Positions 53,846-62,517 are shown, counted from the first letter of the stretch. The stretch is 64,000 nucleotides of DNA from Bog-756 sp963831535 (GCA_963831535.1 CAWHQP010000007.1:124001-188000), one strand, 5' to 3'. Translations and numbers: made by a program. Notes: generated from the sequence alone by a model not told the origin.

Positions 53846-55798
53846 TCATGACCGGTCGCCCCGACGCCGGCCCGGCCTCCACTCGGGCTCCCGCTCCTGG
53901 ATGAAGGCCCCTTCTTCACGGAGGTACTCGACCACCTGGTCGGCGGCCTCGCTGACCACCACCTGGGTGGTGTCGATCCGGATATCGGGAAAACGGGGGG
54001 ACTCGTAGGGGGAGTCGACGCCAGTGAAGTTGGTCAGCTCGCCTCGACGGGCCTTGCCGTAGAGGCCCTTCACGTCCCGCTGCTCGGCGATGGCTAGCGG
54101 TGTGTCCACGAACACCTCGTAGAACCGGTCGCTGCCGATCAGCTCGCGGGCCATCTGGCGCTCGGCCTCGAACGGCGAGATCACCGAGACCAGCACGATC
54201 AGGCCGGCGTCGGCCATGAGCGACGCCACCTCGGCCACGCGACGGATGTTCTCCACCCGGTCGGCGTCGCTGAACCCGAGGTTCTTGCTCAACCCGTGGC
54301 GGACGTTGTCGCCGTCCAGGAGGTAGGTGTGCCGTCCGAAGGCGTGGAGCCGTCGCTCGACGTTGTCTGCGATGGTCGACTTCCCCGCGCCCGACAGTCC
54401 GGTGAACCACACCACTCCGGGCTGCTGGCCGTTCAGGGCGGCCCGGGCATCACAGTCGACCGCCAGGGTCTGCCAGTGGACGTTCTCCGACCGACGCAGG
54501 GCGAAGTGCAGCAGGCCCGCCCCCACGGTGTGGTTGGCGAGCCGGTCCACCAGGACGAACCCGCCGGTCTCCCGGTGGCTCTCGTAGGGGTCGAAAGGGA
54601 TGGGCCGGTCGAGGGCGATGTTCACCACCCCGATCTCGTTCAGCTCCAGCGAGTTGGCGGCGGTGTGCTCCAGGGTGTTGACGTTGACCTTGTACTTGAG
54701 TTGGCTCACCGTCGCCCCGGCCGTCCGGCTTCCCACCTTCAGAAGATAGGGGCGGCCCGGGAGCATCACCTGATCGCTCATCCACACCAGGTGGGCCTCG
54801 AACTGGTCGGCCACCCCCGGTGCGTCGTCGGCGGCGGCCAGCACGTCGCCCCGGCTGATATCGATCTCGTCGGCCAGGGTGAGGGTGACCGACTGGCCGG
54901 CCACGGCCTCGTCAAGGTCGCCGTCGAAGGTGACCACCCGCTCGACTGTGGTCAGACGGTCATCGGGAAGGACCCTGATCCGGTCCCCGGGCCGCACCAC
55001 CCCGCTGGTGATCCGGCCGGCGAATCCCCGGAAGTCGAGGTCGGGCCGGTTGACCCACTGGACGGACATCCGTAACGGCTTGGCCTGCTCCTCGGCCTCG
55101 ATCTCCACCGTCTCGAGGAATCCGATGAACGTGGGCCCCTCATACCATGGCGTGTGAGGGCTCCGTTCGGTGATGTTGTCACCGCGGAGGGCCGACATTG
55201 GGATGCAGGTGATGTCGACGAGTCCGATGCCTTCGGCGAACTGGCGGTAGTCGGCTTCGATCTGTCTCGTGGTCGCCTCGGAGTATCCGACCATGTCCAG
55301 CTTGTTGATGGCCAGCACCACTTTGTTGATGCCCAGGAGCGAGACCAGGTAGCTGTGCCGGCGGGTCTGGTCGAGCACGCCCTTCCTGGCGTCCACCAGG
55401 ATCACGGCCACATCGGCGGTGGAGGCCCCCGTGACCATGTTTCGCGTGTACTGCTCGTGGCCCGGAGTGTCGGCGACGATGAACTTGCGGCGGTCGGTGG
55501 CGAAGAACCTGTAGGCCACGTCGATGGTGATCCCCTGCTCCCGTTCGGCGGACAGCCCGTCGACCAAGAGGGCGAAATCGAGGTCACCGCCCTGGGTCCC
55601 CACTTTCTTGGAGTCGGTCCGCAGGGCCTCGAGGTGGTCCTCGAAGACCAGCTTCGACTCGTAGAGCAGGCGGCCGATCAGGGTGCTCTTGCCGTCGTCC
55701 ACGCTCCCGCAGGTGATGAAGCGCAGGAGACTCTTGTGCTCGTGGACCCGGAGGTACTCCTCGATGTCGGTATGGGCGAGTTCGGGAGTGAGCGTCAT
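53846..55798 (-). CDS. cysNC: bifunctional sulfate adenylyltransferase subunit 1 / APS kinase
   Basis: 650 residues, a CysN-CysC fusion. The GTPase part (1-440) has P-loop GSVDDGKST, switch II DTPGHEQY, NKLD and elongation-factor-like beta barrels. The APS kinase part (about 455-650) has P-loop GLSGAGKST, DGDNVRHGL and SVISPFEAER. It activates sulfate to APS with CysD and then to PAPS, the sulfate donor for sulfotransferases and sulfate reduction. The ATG overlaps the cysD stop codon by one base. Confidence 0.95.
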   Translation of the reverse strand: MTLTPELAHTDIEEYLRVHEHKSLLRFITCGSVDDGKSTLIGRLLYESKLVFEDHLEALRTDSKKVGTQGGDLDFALLVDGLSAEREQGITIDVAYRFFATDRRKFIVADTPGHEQYTRNMVTGASTADVAVILVDARKGVLDQTRRHSYLVSLLGINKVVLAINKLDMVGYSEATTRQIEADYRQFAEGIGLVDITCIPMSALRGDNITERSPHTPWYEGPTFIGFLETVEIEAEEQAKPLRMSVQWVNRPDLDFRGFAGRITSGVVRPGDRIRVLPDDRLTTVERVVTFDGDLDEAVAGQSVTLTLADEIDISRGDVLAAADDAPGVADQFEAHLVWMSDQVMLPGRPYLLKVGSRTAGATVSQLKYKVNVNTLEHTAANSLELNEIGVVNIALDRPIPFDPYESHRETGGFVLVDRLANHTVGAGLLHFALRRSENVHWQTLAVDCDARAALNGQQPGVVWFTGLSGAGKSTIADNVERRLHAFGRHTYLLDGDNVRHGLSKNLGFSDADRVENIRRVAEVASLMADAGLIVLVSVISPFEAERQMARELIGSDRFYEVFVDTPLAIAEQRDVKGLYGKARRGELTNFTGVDSPYESPRFPDIRIDTTQVVVSEAADQVVEYLREEGAFIQEREPEWRPGRRRGDRS

Positions 55799-56700
55799 CA
55801 GAAGTACCCCTCTTGCTTCTTTCGTTCCATGGATCCGCTCGCGTCGTGGTCGATGACCCGGCCCTGGCGCTCCGACGTGGTGGTGAGCAGCATCTCTTGG
55901 ATGATGCCGGGCAGCGTGTCCGCCTGGCTCTCGATGGCCCCGGTCAGCGGATAGCACCCGAGGGTGCGAAAGCGCACGGACCGGAGTTCGGGCTCCTCGC
56001 CCGGGGCGAGGGGCATCCGATCGTCGTCCACCATGATGAGGGTACCGTCGCGTTCCACCACCGGACGGGGGGCGGCGAAGTAGAGGGGAACCACTGGGAT
56101 GTCCTGGAGGTAGATGTACTGCCATACGTCCAACTCGGTCCAGTTCGACAAGGGGAACACCCGGATGCTCTCGCCCGGCTGCTTGCGGGCGTTGCAGATG
56201 CTCCACAGTTCGGGGCGTTGCTGTTTGGGATCCCAACGGTGCTGGGCCGTCCGCACCGAGTAGATCCGCTCTTTGGCCCGAGACTTCTCCTCGTCCCGGC
56301 GGGCACCGCCGAAGGCCAGGTCGAAGCTGTACTTCTCGAGGGCCTGCTTCAGCCCCTCGGTCTTCCAAAGGTCAGTGTGTACGGCCGAGCCGTGGGTGAA
56401 GGGGTTGACGTCCTGAGCCAGGCAGTCCGGATTCTGGTGCACCAGGAGATCGACGCCGAGCTGTTCGACCAGCGTGTCCCGGAACTCGTACATGGCCCGG
56501 AACTTCCACGTGGTGTCCACGTGGAGGAGCGGGAACGGGGGCAGCCCGGGATAGAAGGCCTTCATGGCCAGGTGGAGCATCACGGCGCTGTCCTTACCCA
56601 CCGAGTAGAGCATGACCGGGCGCTCCGACTCGGCCACCGCCTCCCGCATGATGGCGACGCTTTCGGACTCGAGGCGTTGGAGGTGGGTCAGTCGGGCCAT
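55798..56700 (-). CDS. cysD: sulfate adenylyltransferase subunit 2
   Basis: 300 residues with PP-loop MLYSVGKDSAVMLHLAMKAF, VDTTWKFRAMYEFRD, FGGARRDEEKSRAKERI and the C-terminal MERKKQEGYF, all typical of CysD. It forms the ATP sulfurylase with the GTPase CysN. Genes for APS/PAPS reductase or sulfite reductase are not beside it, so PAPS may serve sulfation here (inference). Confidence 0.96.
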   Translation of the reverse strand: MARLTHLQRLESESVAIMREAVAESERPVMLYSVGKDSAVMLHLAMKAFYPGLPPFPLLHVDTTWKFRAMYEFRDTLVEQLGVDLLVHQNPDCLAQDVNPFTHGSAVHTDLWKTEGLKQALEKYSFDLAFGGARRDEEKSRAKERIYSVRTAQHRWDPKQQRPELWSICNARKQPGESIRVFPLSNWTELDVWQYIYLQDIPVVPLYFAAPRPVVERDGTLIMVDDDRMPLAPGEEPELRSVRFRTLGCYPLTGAIESQADTLPGIIQEMLLTTTSERQGRVIDHDASGSMERKKQEGYF

Positions 56701-56858
56701 CGTCCCTGCTTTCTTCCGTGAACGGCGTAGGTCATCGGTCTGTCGTTGCAGTGTCGGGCCCGTTTTGGACTGCTGGATCGGTGTGGCACGGCAGTGATCA
56801 CGGGCGACGGAGGGACGGATCCCGCATTGCGGGGAATACCACGAATAGTGGGAATCTG

Positions 56859-56883
56859 ATCACTAAGAGTGATTGACAATCAA
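56859..56883. promoter_or_regulatory. adjacent palindromes between cysD and the permease gene
   Basis: ATCACT-AAG-AGTGAT (56859-56873) is a perfect inverted repeat, directly followed by ATTGA-CAA-TCAA (56872-56883). They lie in the 456-base divergent region (56701-57156), which holds no gene. Position suggests an operator for a sulfur regulator acting on both genes. Confidence 0.4.
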
Positions 56884-57156
56884 CTCAGTATGACGGGGCG
56901 GATCACGCTTGGGAAGGGGATCAGCGAAAAGTTTGGTGTCGGGAGGATTACGAACGACGGTATGCCATGCGGTTTGATGATGGCCGGTTCCGCCCGGAGA
57001 ACCGCCGCTCGCCCGGCGCCCCGGTGGAGGCGGCCTCCTTATCCGCTTCTGTCCTGTGGGCTGCACCCTGGTCGAGTGCCCCGCCCCGGTGACAGCCCTT
57101 CGTCACACCGGTATCAGGCAACGGAAAACGGTGGCGTTGAGGGCGGCGGCTATGAA

Positions 57157-58131
57157 ATGATCAATTCCTACGGGATTAGCCATCATCGGTCGGAGACCCA
57201 TGTGAACATCGATCCGTACATCGTCCTCGGGAGTGCTTTCGTGGGCTTTCTGGTCGGGCTCACCGGGGCCGGCGGCGGCGCCCTGATGACGCCCATGCTT
57301 ATCCTGCTGTTCGGCATCAAGCCGTCCACCGCCATCTCCAGCGACCTGGTGGCCGCGGTATTTATGCGTCCGTTCGGTGCCGCTGTGCACATGTCCAAGA
57401 AGACGGTCAATTTCCGTCTGGTCGGATGGATGGTGCTGGGGTCGGTGCCCATGGCCTTCGTCGGCGCGTACCTCCTCCACCTCATGGGGGACTCGACCAC
57501 ATCGCAGGCCAACATCGAAAAGGCACTCGGGGCGGCCCTGCTGATCGGGGCGGCGGCCATGGTGATCCGCTACATCCTCGACCGTCGGGCCGGCCAGGAG
57601 CGGAGGGCGGTGGTCCACCATCTCGCCGTCCGACCGGTGCCCACCGTGGCCATCGGCATGGTCGGTGGGCTCATCGTCGGGATCACCTCGGTGGGCTCGG
57701 GATCCCTCATGATCGTAATGCTCCTCTTCCTCTATCCGATGCTGGGGGCCAACCAGCTGGTGGGTACCGACCTCACCCAGGCGGTCCCGCTGACTCTGGC
57801 CGCGGCCCTCGGTGCCCTGGCCTTCGGGCACATCGAGTTCTCCGTCACCACGTCGATCATCATCGGGAGCATCCCGGCCGTGATCATCGGCTCGCTCATC
57901 TCATCGAGGGCGCCGGACAAGTACATCCGACCGGCGATCACCTTCGTGATCTTCGCCTCGGGGCTCAAGTACGTGGGGGTCGGGACCACGGCCCTCGGCT
58001 GGGTGCTCTGTGCCGTCCTGTTCGCCGTGGCCCTCATCTGGCTGGCCTACGTGCGGCCCTGGGAGAGCGGGGCCCCGATGTCCGATCCCGACGACGTGGC
58101 CGAGCCGGTACCGTCCACCTCGCCGCCCTGA
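57157..58131 (+). CDS. TauE/SafE-family permease
   Basis: 324 residues with about eight hydrophobic helices. Two related halves are seen, with LVGLTGAGGGALMTPMLILL and a later IVGITSVGSGSLMIVML, the family's repeated GxGGG/GSG motif. TauE/SafE proteins export or import sulfite, sulfoacetate or other organo-sulfur anions. Being divergent from cysD it may move sulfate or sulfite. ATG 57157 is used; a GTG at 57202 is possible. Confidence 0.85.
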   Translation: MINSYGISHHRSETHVNIDPYIVLGSAFVGFLVGLTGAGGGALMTPMLILLFGIKPSTAISSDLVAAVFMRPFGAAVHMSKKTVNFRLVGWMVLGSVPMAFVGAYLLHLMGDSTTSQANIEKALGAALLIGAAAMVIRYILDRRAGQERRAVVHHLAVRPVPTVAIGMVGGLIVGITSVGSGSLMIVMLLFLYPMLGANQLVGTDLTQAVPLTLAAALGALAFGHIEFSVTTSIIIGSIPAVIIGSLISSRAPDKYIRPAITFVIFASGLKYVGVGTTALGWVLCAVLFAVALIWLAYVRPWESGAPMSDPDDVAEPVPSTSPP

Positions 58132-58165
58132 CCGGTCGACCCCGCCCACTGGCACACTGGCGGTC

Positions 58166-58427
58166 GTGGAAGCAGTGAGCGTCCGGAGCGCTCGGCCCGA
58201 GGACGCAGGGCCCCTGGTCGGCCTGCTCGTCCACAGTGCCCTGGTCGAGGGGAAGTAGGATCCCGGACGCCCGGACCGTTACGCGACCGCCCTCGACGAC
58301 ATCCAGTCAACGCCGGGCAACGCCGGGCAACGCCGGGCAACGCCGGGCAACGCCGGGCAACGCCGTCTTCGTGGCTGAGCTCGACAGCGCCGTGGTGGGG
58401 ATGTGCCAAATCGGGGCGTTCCGCCAG
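58166..58427 (+). pseudogene. GNAT acetyltransferase remnant, broken three ways
   Basis: GTG 58166 begins SVRSARPEDAGPLVGLLVH, a GNAT start. A TAG at 58256-58258 interrupts ALVEGK-DPG, where relatives often have Glu. Next, TPGNA is expanded by 10-bp repeats that shift the frame; after them FVAELDSAVVGMCQI is in another frame. The gene ends at the 3' edge of tRNA-Lys, losing the acetyl-CoA-binding half. Confidence 0.75.
58309..58365. repeat. 10-bp tandem repeat, about 5.5 copies
   Basis: Perfect repeats of AACGCCGGGC within the GNAT remnant. An ancestral 1.5-copy state (AACGCCGGGCAACGCCG) would encode TPGNA in frame; four extra units add 40 bp and shift the frame. Confidence 0.92.
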
Positions 58428-58499
58428 TGCGCCCCCCGGGATTTGAACCCGGAACCTGCGGATTAAGAGTCCGTTGCTCTGCCGTTGAGCTAGAGGCGC
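58428..58499 (-). tRNA. trnK: tRNA-Lys(CUU)
   Basis: Complete cloverleaf: acceptor GCGCCTC/GGGGCGC, D arm GCTC/GAGC, anticodon loop CTCTTAA with CUU, T arm CCGGG-TTCAAAT-CCCGG, discriminator A. No CCA is encoded. Its 3' half is repeated at 31739-31780. Confidence 0.95.
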
Positions 58500-58559
58500 G
58501 TCGTAACAACCGTAGTGCTCCCGGAAGGCCTCGCCGACAGGGTTCCCCGGGGGCAAGAG

Positions 58560-58632
58560 GGTGACCGACGGGGCTCGAACCCGCGACCTCCGGGGCCACA
58601 TCCCGGCGCTCTGCCAACTGAGCTACGGCCAC
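58560..58632 (-). tRNA. trnH: tRNA-His(GUG)
   Basis: Cloverleaf with acceptor GTGGCCG/CGGTCAC, D arm GCTC/GAGC, anticodon stem CCGGG/CCCGG around GUG, T loop TTCGAGC. An encoded G at -1 and discriminator C are the His identity elements. Confidence 0.95.
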
Positions 58633-58698
58633 CAAGGAGTCTCTAGTGTGGCACAGACCGCTGACCGCCAGTGTCGTGGCGGTAGCCTTCCCCCGACT

Positions 58699-58772
58699 GG
58701 CCCCTGTAGCTCAACTGGATAGAGCAGATGGTTTCTACCCATCAGGTTGCGCGTTCGAGTCGTGCCGGGGGC
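58699..58772 (+). tRNA. trnR: tRNA-Arg(UCU)
   Basis: Cloverleaf with acceptor GCCCCTG/CGGGGGC, D arm GCTC/GAGC, anticodon stem GATGG/CCATC with loop TTTCTAC (UCU), T arm GCGCG/CGTGC, discriminator G. CCA is encoded at 58773-58775. Confidence 0.93.
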
Positions 58773-58958
58773 GCCACGGTCGGTTAGCACACGGTGACCG
58801 GTCCACCACGGGCCGGCGGATCCTGTCCGGACCGATTCCCCTTTCTCGATCTCCTCACCTACTCTGAAGGGATCGAATTCCGTGGATCGACTGACCAACG
58901 AACCCGGACTACGGCCAACCGGGGGGTACTCGACTGGCGGGGTGGTCCGTCGGCGCGT

Positions 58959-61259
58959 GTGCGTTGCACCGTGCAGGCCGTACCCACTCGCCTGCGTTCG
59001 GCGGGGTTGCCGCTGATCCTCGCCGTCGTGGCCCTGATTGCCATGGTCAGCATCCCCGGTGCCTCTGCGCTGGGTTCCGCCGCGCCGATACGGATCCCGA
59101 CGGCACATCTCAGTGGCTCCAGCTTCACCGAGACCTGGACCACCGGCCACCTGCCCGATGTGGGTGGCCCCATCGCCCTCTCGTCGCCGGTGCCGGTGAC
59201 CCTCGGGGGGCAGGCCTCGGTGGTGGTAGGGGACCGCACCGGCAACCTGTTCGCCTACCACCTGGGGGGCTCGTCGCCGGTGGCCGTGCCGGGATGGCCC
59301 GCCACCAACGAGAGCGGCCCCATCGACTCCACGCCTTCCGTCGCCGTGTCCGGTGGCCAGACCTCGGTGCTGGTCGGCTCGGGCAACGACGGCGATCCGG
59401 TGCCAGGGGGCTACACCTCGTACAACGCCTCGGGATCCCAGGAGTGGTTCACCAAGGTGGTCAATCCGCCGAGCGACACCACTCCGGCCGGAGGGGTACA
59501 GGCCGGCATCGCCGTCGGGTTCCTCCAATCCGGTGGTCTGGATGCCGTGGCCGGCTCGCTCGGCCAGGTCTCCTACGCCCTCAATGCCACGACGGGCGCC
59601 CCGTTGACCGGATGGCCCTTCCTCAACTCGGACAGCACCCACTCGACGGCGGCTCTGGCCGACCTCTACGGCACCGGCCAGACCGAGATCGTGGACGGGG
59701 GAGATCAGACGGCGGGGCAGGGGAACGGCCAGGAGTACGGCAACGGGGGCCACCTGCGCATCCTCAGCGCGGAAGGCAACCAGATCTGCCGGGCCGACAC
59801 CAACCAGGTGGTGGACTCGTCGCCGGCCGTGGGTGGTTTCCTCGCCGACGGAGCCACCGGGATCGTGGTCGGCACCGGAGGCTTCTTCCCCGGCGCCTCG
59901 GACACCAACACGCTGAAGGCCTACAACAACAGATGCCAGCTGCAGTGGTCGACCACCCTCGACGGGGACACGTTCTCGTCGCCGGCGCTCTCCGACGTGC
60001 TCGGCAACGGGTCGCTCCAGGTCGTCGAAGGAACCGACGCCGGCGTCTACGGGGGCTCGGTCTGGGTGCTCAATGCCGCCACCGGCCAGAAGATCTGGGA
60101 GGTCGGCGGTATCAACCGGGTCATCGGCTCGGTGGTCACGGCCGACCTCGGCGGGACGGGCCACGACGACGTCCTCGTCCCCACCATCGCCGGGACGCTG
60201 GTGCTCGACGGCCAGACCGGGACCCAGATCGCCGACCTCAGCCCCAATCTGGGCCTGCAGAACTCGCCGCTCGTCACCGACGATCCGAACGGGACGGTCG
60301 GGATCACCCTGGCCGGCTACGTGGCCTCCGGACAGTCCCCGGCCGGTCAGGGGGAGATCGACCACTACGAGATCCCCGGCTCCAACGGGGCCGCCGCGGT
60401 CAGCGGGGCGGCGTGGCCGATGTTCCACCACGATCCCCAGCTGACCGGGAACGCCGGGGACACCACGCCGGTCGGGTCCGTCCCACCCTGCTCGGTACCC
60501 TCGGCGGCGTATTCCGGTTATGACCTGGCCGCATCCGATGGTGGCGTGTTCACTTTCGGCACACTGCCCTTCTGCGGCTCCACCGGCGGCAGTCGCCTCA
60601 ACGCCCCTGTCGTCGGCATGGCCATGGCACCGGCTTCGGGCGGTTACTGGGAGGTGGCCGCCGACGGTGGAGTGTTCGCCTTCGGCGGTGCCGGCTTCTT
60701 CGGCTCGATGGGGGGCACGCGCCTCAACGCGCCGATCGTGGGTATGGCTGCCACCCCAGACGGCCTGGGCTACTGGCTGGTCGCCTCCGACGGTGGAGTG
60801 TTCGCCTTCGGCGACGCCGCCTTCCTCGGGTCCATGGGCGGGAGGCACCTCAACAGTCCGGTCGTCGGAATGTCATCGTCGACGGATGGCAAGGGGTACC
60901 GCCTGGTGGCCTCCGACGGTGGCATCTTCGCCTTCGGCGACGCCCCCTTCGCCGGATCGGAGGGGGGGACCCGGCTCAACCAGCCCGTGGTGGGTACCAC
61001 CAACGACGACAACACCGGCGGCTACTGGGAGGTGGCCGCCGACGGCGGTGTGTTCTCCTTCGGTGGGGCCCCGTTCTACGGCTCGACCGGCAACATCCAC
61101 CTCAACGCCCCCATCGTGGGCATGGCCGAGACCGCCAACGGGAGCGGGTACCGGTTCGCCGCCTCGGACGGTGGGGTGTTCAGCTTCTCCGCCCCCTTCC
61201 TGGGCTCGATGGGAGCAGTCCGACTGGCCCGACCGGTGGTGGCCATGGCCGGGACGTGA
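58959..61259 (+). CDS. secreted beta-propeller protein with C-terminal GYW/DGGxFxFG repeats
   Basis: About 766 residues. Signal peptide core LPLILAVVALIAMVSIPGASA. The first 480 residues hold FG-GAP/PQQ-like propeller repeats (GDRTGNLFAYHLGG, ALADLYGTGQTEIVDGG, VVTADLGGTGHDDVLVP). From about 525 to the end, six to seven repeats of GYWxVAxDGGVFxFGxAxFxGSxGGxxLNxPIVGMA form a second propeller, the same type as in the split SGNH gene at 17054-18604. It is probably a cell-surface or secreted binding protein; no catalytic motif is seen. The start is uncertain (GTG 58959 or 58971; open from 58794). Confidence 0.72.
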   Translation: MRCTVQAVPTRLRSAGLPLILAVVALIAMVSIPGASALGSAAPIRIPTAHLSGSSFTETWTTGHLPDVGGPIALSSPVPVTLGGQASVVVGDRTGNLFAYHLGGSSPVAVPGWPATNESGPIDSTPSVAVSGGQTSVLVGSGNDGDPVPGGYTSYNASGSQEWFTKVVNPPSDTTPAGGVQAGIAVGFLQSGGLDAVAGSLGQVSYALNATTGAPLTGWPFLNSDSTHSTAALADLYGTGQTEIVDGGDQTAGQGNGQEYGNGGHLRILSAEGNQICRADTNQVVDSSPAVGGFLADGATGIVVGTGGFFPGASDTNTLKAYNNRCQLQWSTTLDGDTFSSPALSDVLGNGSLQVVEGTDAGVYGGSVWVLNAATGQKIWEVGGINRVIGSVVTADLGGTGHDDVLVPTIAGTLVLDGQTGTQIADLSPNLGLQNSPLVTDDPNGTVGITLAGYVASGQSPAGQGEIDHYEIPGSNGAAAVSGAAWPMFHHDPQLTGNAGDTTPVGSVPPCSVPSAAYSGYDLAASDGGVFTFGTLPFCGSTGGSRLNAPVVGMAMAPASGGYWEVAADGGVFAFGGAGFFGSMGGTRLNAPIVGMAATPDGLGYWLVASDGGVFAFGDAAFLGSMGGRHLNSPVVGMSSSTDGKGYRLVASDGGIFAFGDAPFAGSEGGTRLNQPVVGTTNDDNTGGYWEVAADGGVFSFGGAPFYGSTGNIHLNAPIVGMAETANGSGYRFAASDGGVFSFSAPFLGSMGAVRLARPVVAMAGT

Positions 61260-61309
61260 CCCGACCCCGACCCTGACCGCCGCCCCGTGGGCGGGCGTAG
61301 ACTTCGCCG

Positions 61310-62095
61310 ATGACCGACGTCCTCGCCGTGGCGAACCAGAAGGGTGGTGTGGCCAAGACAACGACGGTCCACTCCCTCGGAGTGGCCTCGGCCGAGTTCG
61401 GGCGACGCACCCTGGTGGTCGACCTGGATCCCCAGGCCTGCCTGACCTTCTCACTGGGTTTCGACCCCGATGCCCTGGACCGGTCCCTCCACGACGTCTT
61501 CGTTCGTCGTGACAGCGTGGCCGAGGTCGTCCGTCCCGTTCCCGGCGTACCCCTCCTCGATGTGCTCCCGGCCACCATCGACCTGGCCGGCTCGGAGGTC
61601 CACCTGCTCACCCGGACCGGCCGCGAGCACGTGCTCGAACGGGCCCTCGAGCCGGTGCTCTCGAACTACGACCTGATCCTCATCGACTGCCCCCCGTCCC
61701 TCGGCGTGCTCACCATCAACGGGTTGACCGCGGCCAACGCCGTGCTGATCCCCCTTCAGTGCGAGGCGCTCTCCCACCGGGGTGTGGGCCAGCTGCTCGA
61801 GACCATCGAGGACGTCCGGGCCTTCGCCAACAGCGACCTGGCCGTCCGCGGGATCATCGCCACCATGTACGACGACCGGACCAGGCATTCCCGGCACATC
61901 ATCGAAGAGGTGGAGTCCCGCTACGGGATCCCCGTCCTCCAGCCCCCGGTGCGCAAGTCGATCCGGTTCGCCGAGGCCCCGGCCCGGGGCAAGTCCATCC
62001 TTCAGCACGCCCCCAACTCTCCGGGCGCCCAGGCCTACCGCCAACTGGCCCGGACCCTGCTCGATCTGGGCGTGGTCACCGGCACCGTCGGCTAG
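61310..62095 (+). CDS. ParA/Soj-type ATPase
   Basis: 261 residues. The deviant Walker A KGGVAKTTT (lacking the second Gly of KGGxGKT), VVDLDPQACLTFSLG (A'), LILIDCPPSLG (Walker B) and late arginine-rich DNA-binding residues place it with ParA ATPases that position chromosomes or other cargo. No parB or parS-like repeat follows; the next gene is a zinc-ribbon protein that overlaps it by one base. It is therefore an orphan ParA. Confidence 0.88.
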   Translation: MTDVLAVANQKGGVAKTTTVHSLGVASAEFGRRTLVVDLDPQACLTFSLGFDPDALDRSLHDVFVRRDSVAEVVRPVPGVPLLDVLPATIDLAGSEVHLLTRTGREHVLERALEPVLSNYDLILIDCPPSLGVLTINGLTAANAVLIPLQCEALSHRGVGQLLETIEDVRAFANSDLAVRGIIATMYDDRTRHSRHIIEEVESRYGIPVLQPPVRKSIRFAEAPARGKSILQHAPNSPGAQAYRQLARTLLDLGVVTGTVG

Positions 62096-62517
62096 TGGCC
62101 TCCGGTCCCGATCCGCTGGGGAAACGGGCGCTGTACTGGCTCCCGGTAGACGAGGAGGCAGTCGAAGGGGACGGTTATCGGGACCGTCGACGTCCCACTG
62201 CGGGTAGCGACGCCGTCCGGCTGGGGCCCGACCGTCGTCATGCCCGTCCGTCCGGCAAGCACGCGCTGTTCTCGGCGGCCACGCCGGCCGGCGATGACGA
62301 AGGGGCGACCGAGACCGTCGCCGGCCCGGTCCCTGCACGTGGCCTCATCGTGGTGTCCTGCTCGTCGTGCGGCTCGGTGACTCGGATCGGGATCCTCGAT
62401 TTCCTGTGGCTCCAGCTCCCCTTCGGGGCCTGGCTACCCCGTCGGGTCTTCGACCGGTGGATGACCTGTCCCGCCTGCCGCCGTCGCACCTGGACCAGTG
62501 TGACGCTGGCCCGGTGA
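62095..62517 (+). CDS. small zinc-ribbon protein coupled to ParA
   Basis: 140 residues. A disordered, charged N-terminal half is followed by a C-terminal zinc ribbon with CSSCGSVTRIG and CPACRRRTW, four Cys in two CxxC pairs, separated by a hydrophobic segment (LDFLWLQLPFGAWLP). GTG 62095 shares a base with the parA stop codon (TAGTG), so the two are co-translated. It may be the partner or cargo adaptor of the ParA (inference). Confidence 0.65.
   Translation: MASGPDPLGKRALYWLPVDEEAVEGDGYRDRRRPTAGSDAVRLGPDRRHARPSGKHALFSAATPAGDDEGATETVAGPVPARGLIVVSCSSCGSVTRIGILDFLWLQLPFGAWLPRRVFDRWMTCPACRRRTWTSVTLAR

Noticed and set aside
58309..58365. Short direct repeats considered as a CRISPR array
   Set aside because: The units are contiguous 10-mers with no spacers, inside a broken GNAT gene; no cas genes are present.
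61451..62338. 295-codon open frame antisense to parA
   Set aside because: High-GC shadow of the ParA gene; no domain, and the sense frame has all ATPase motifs.
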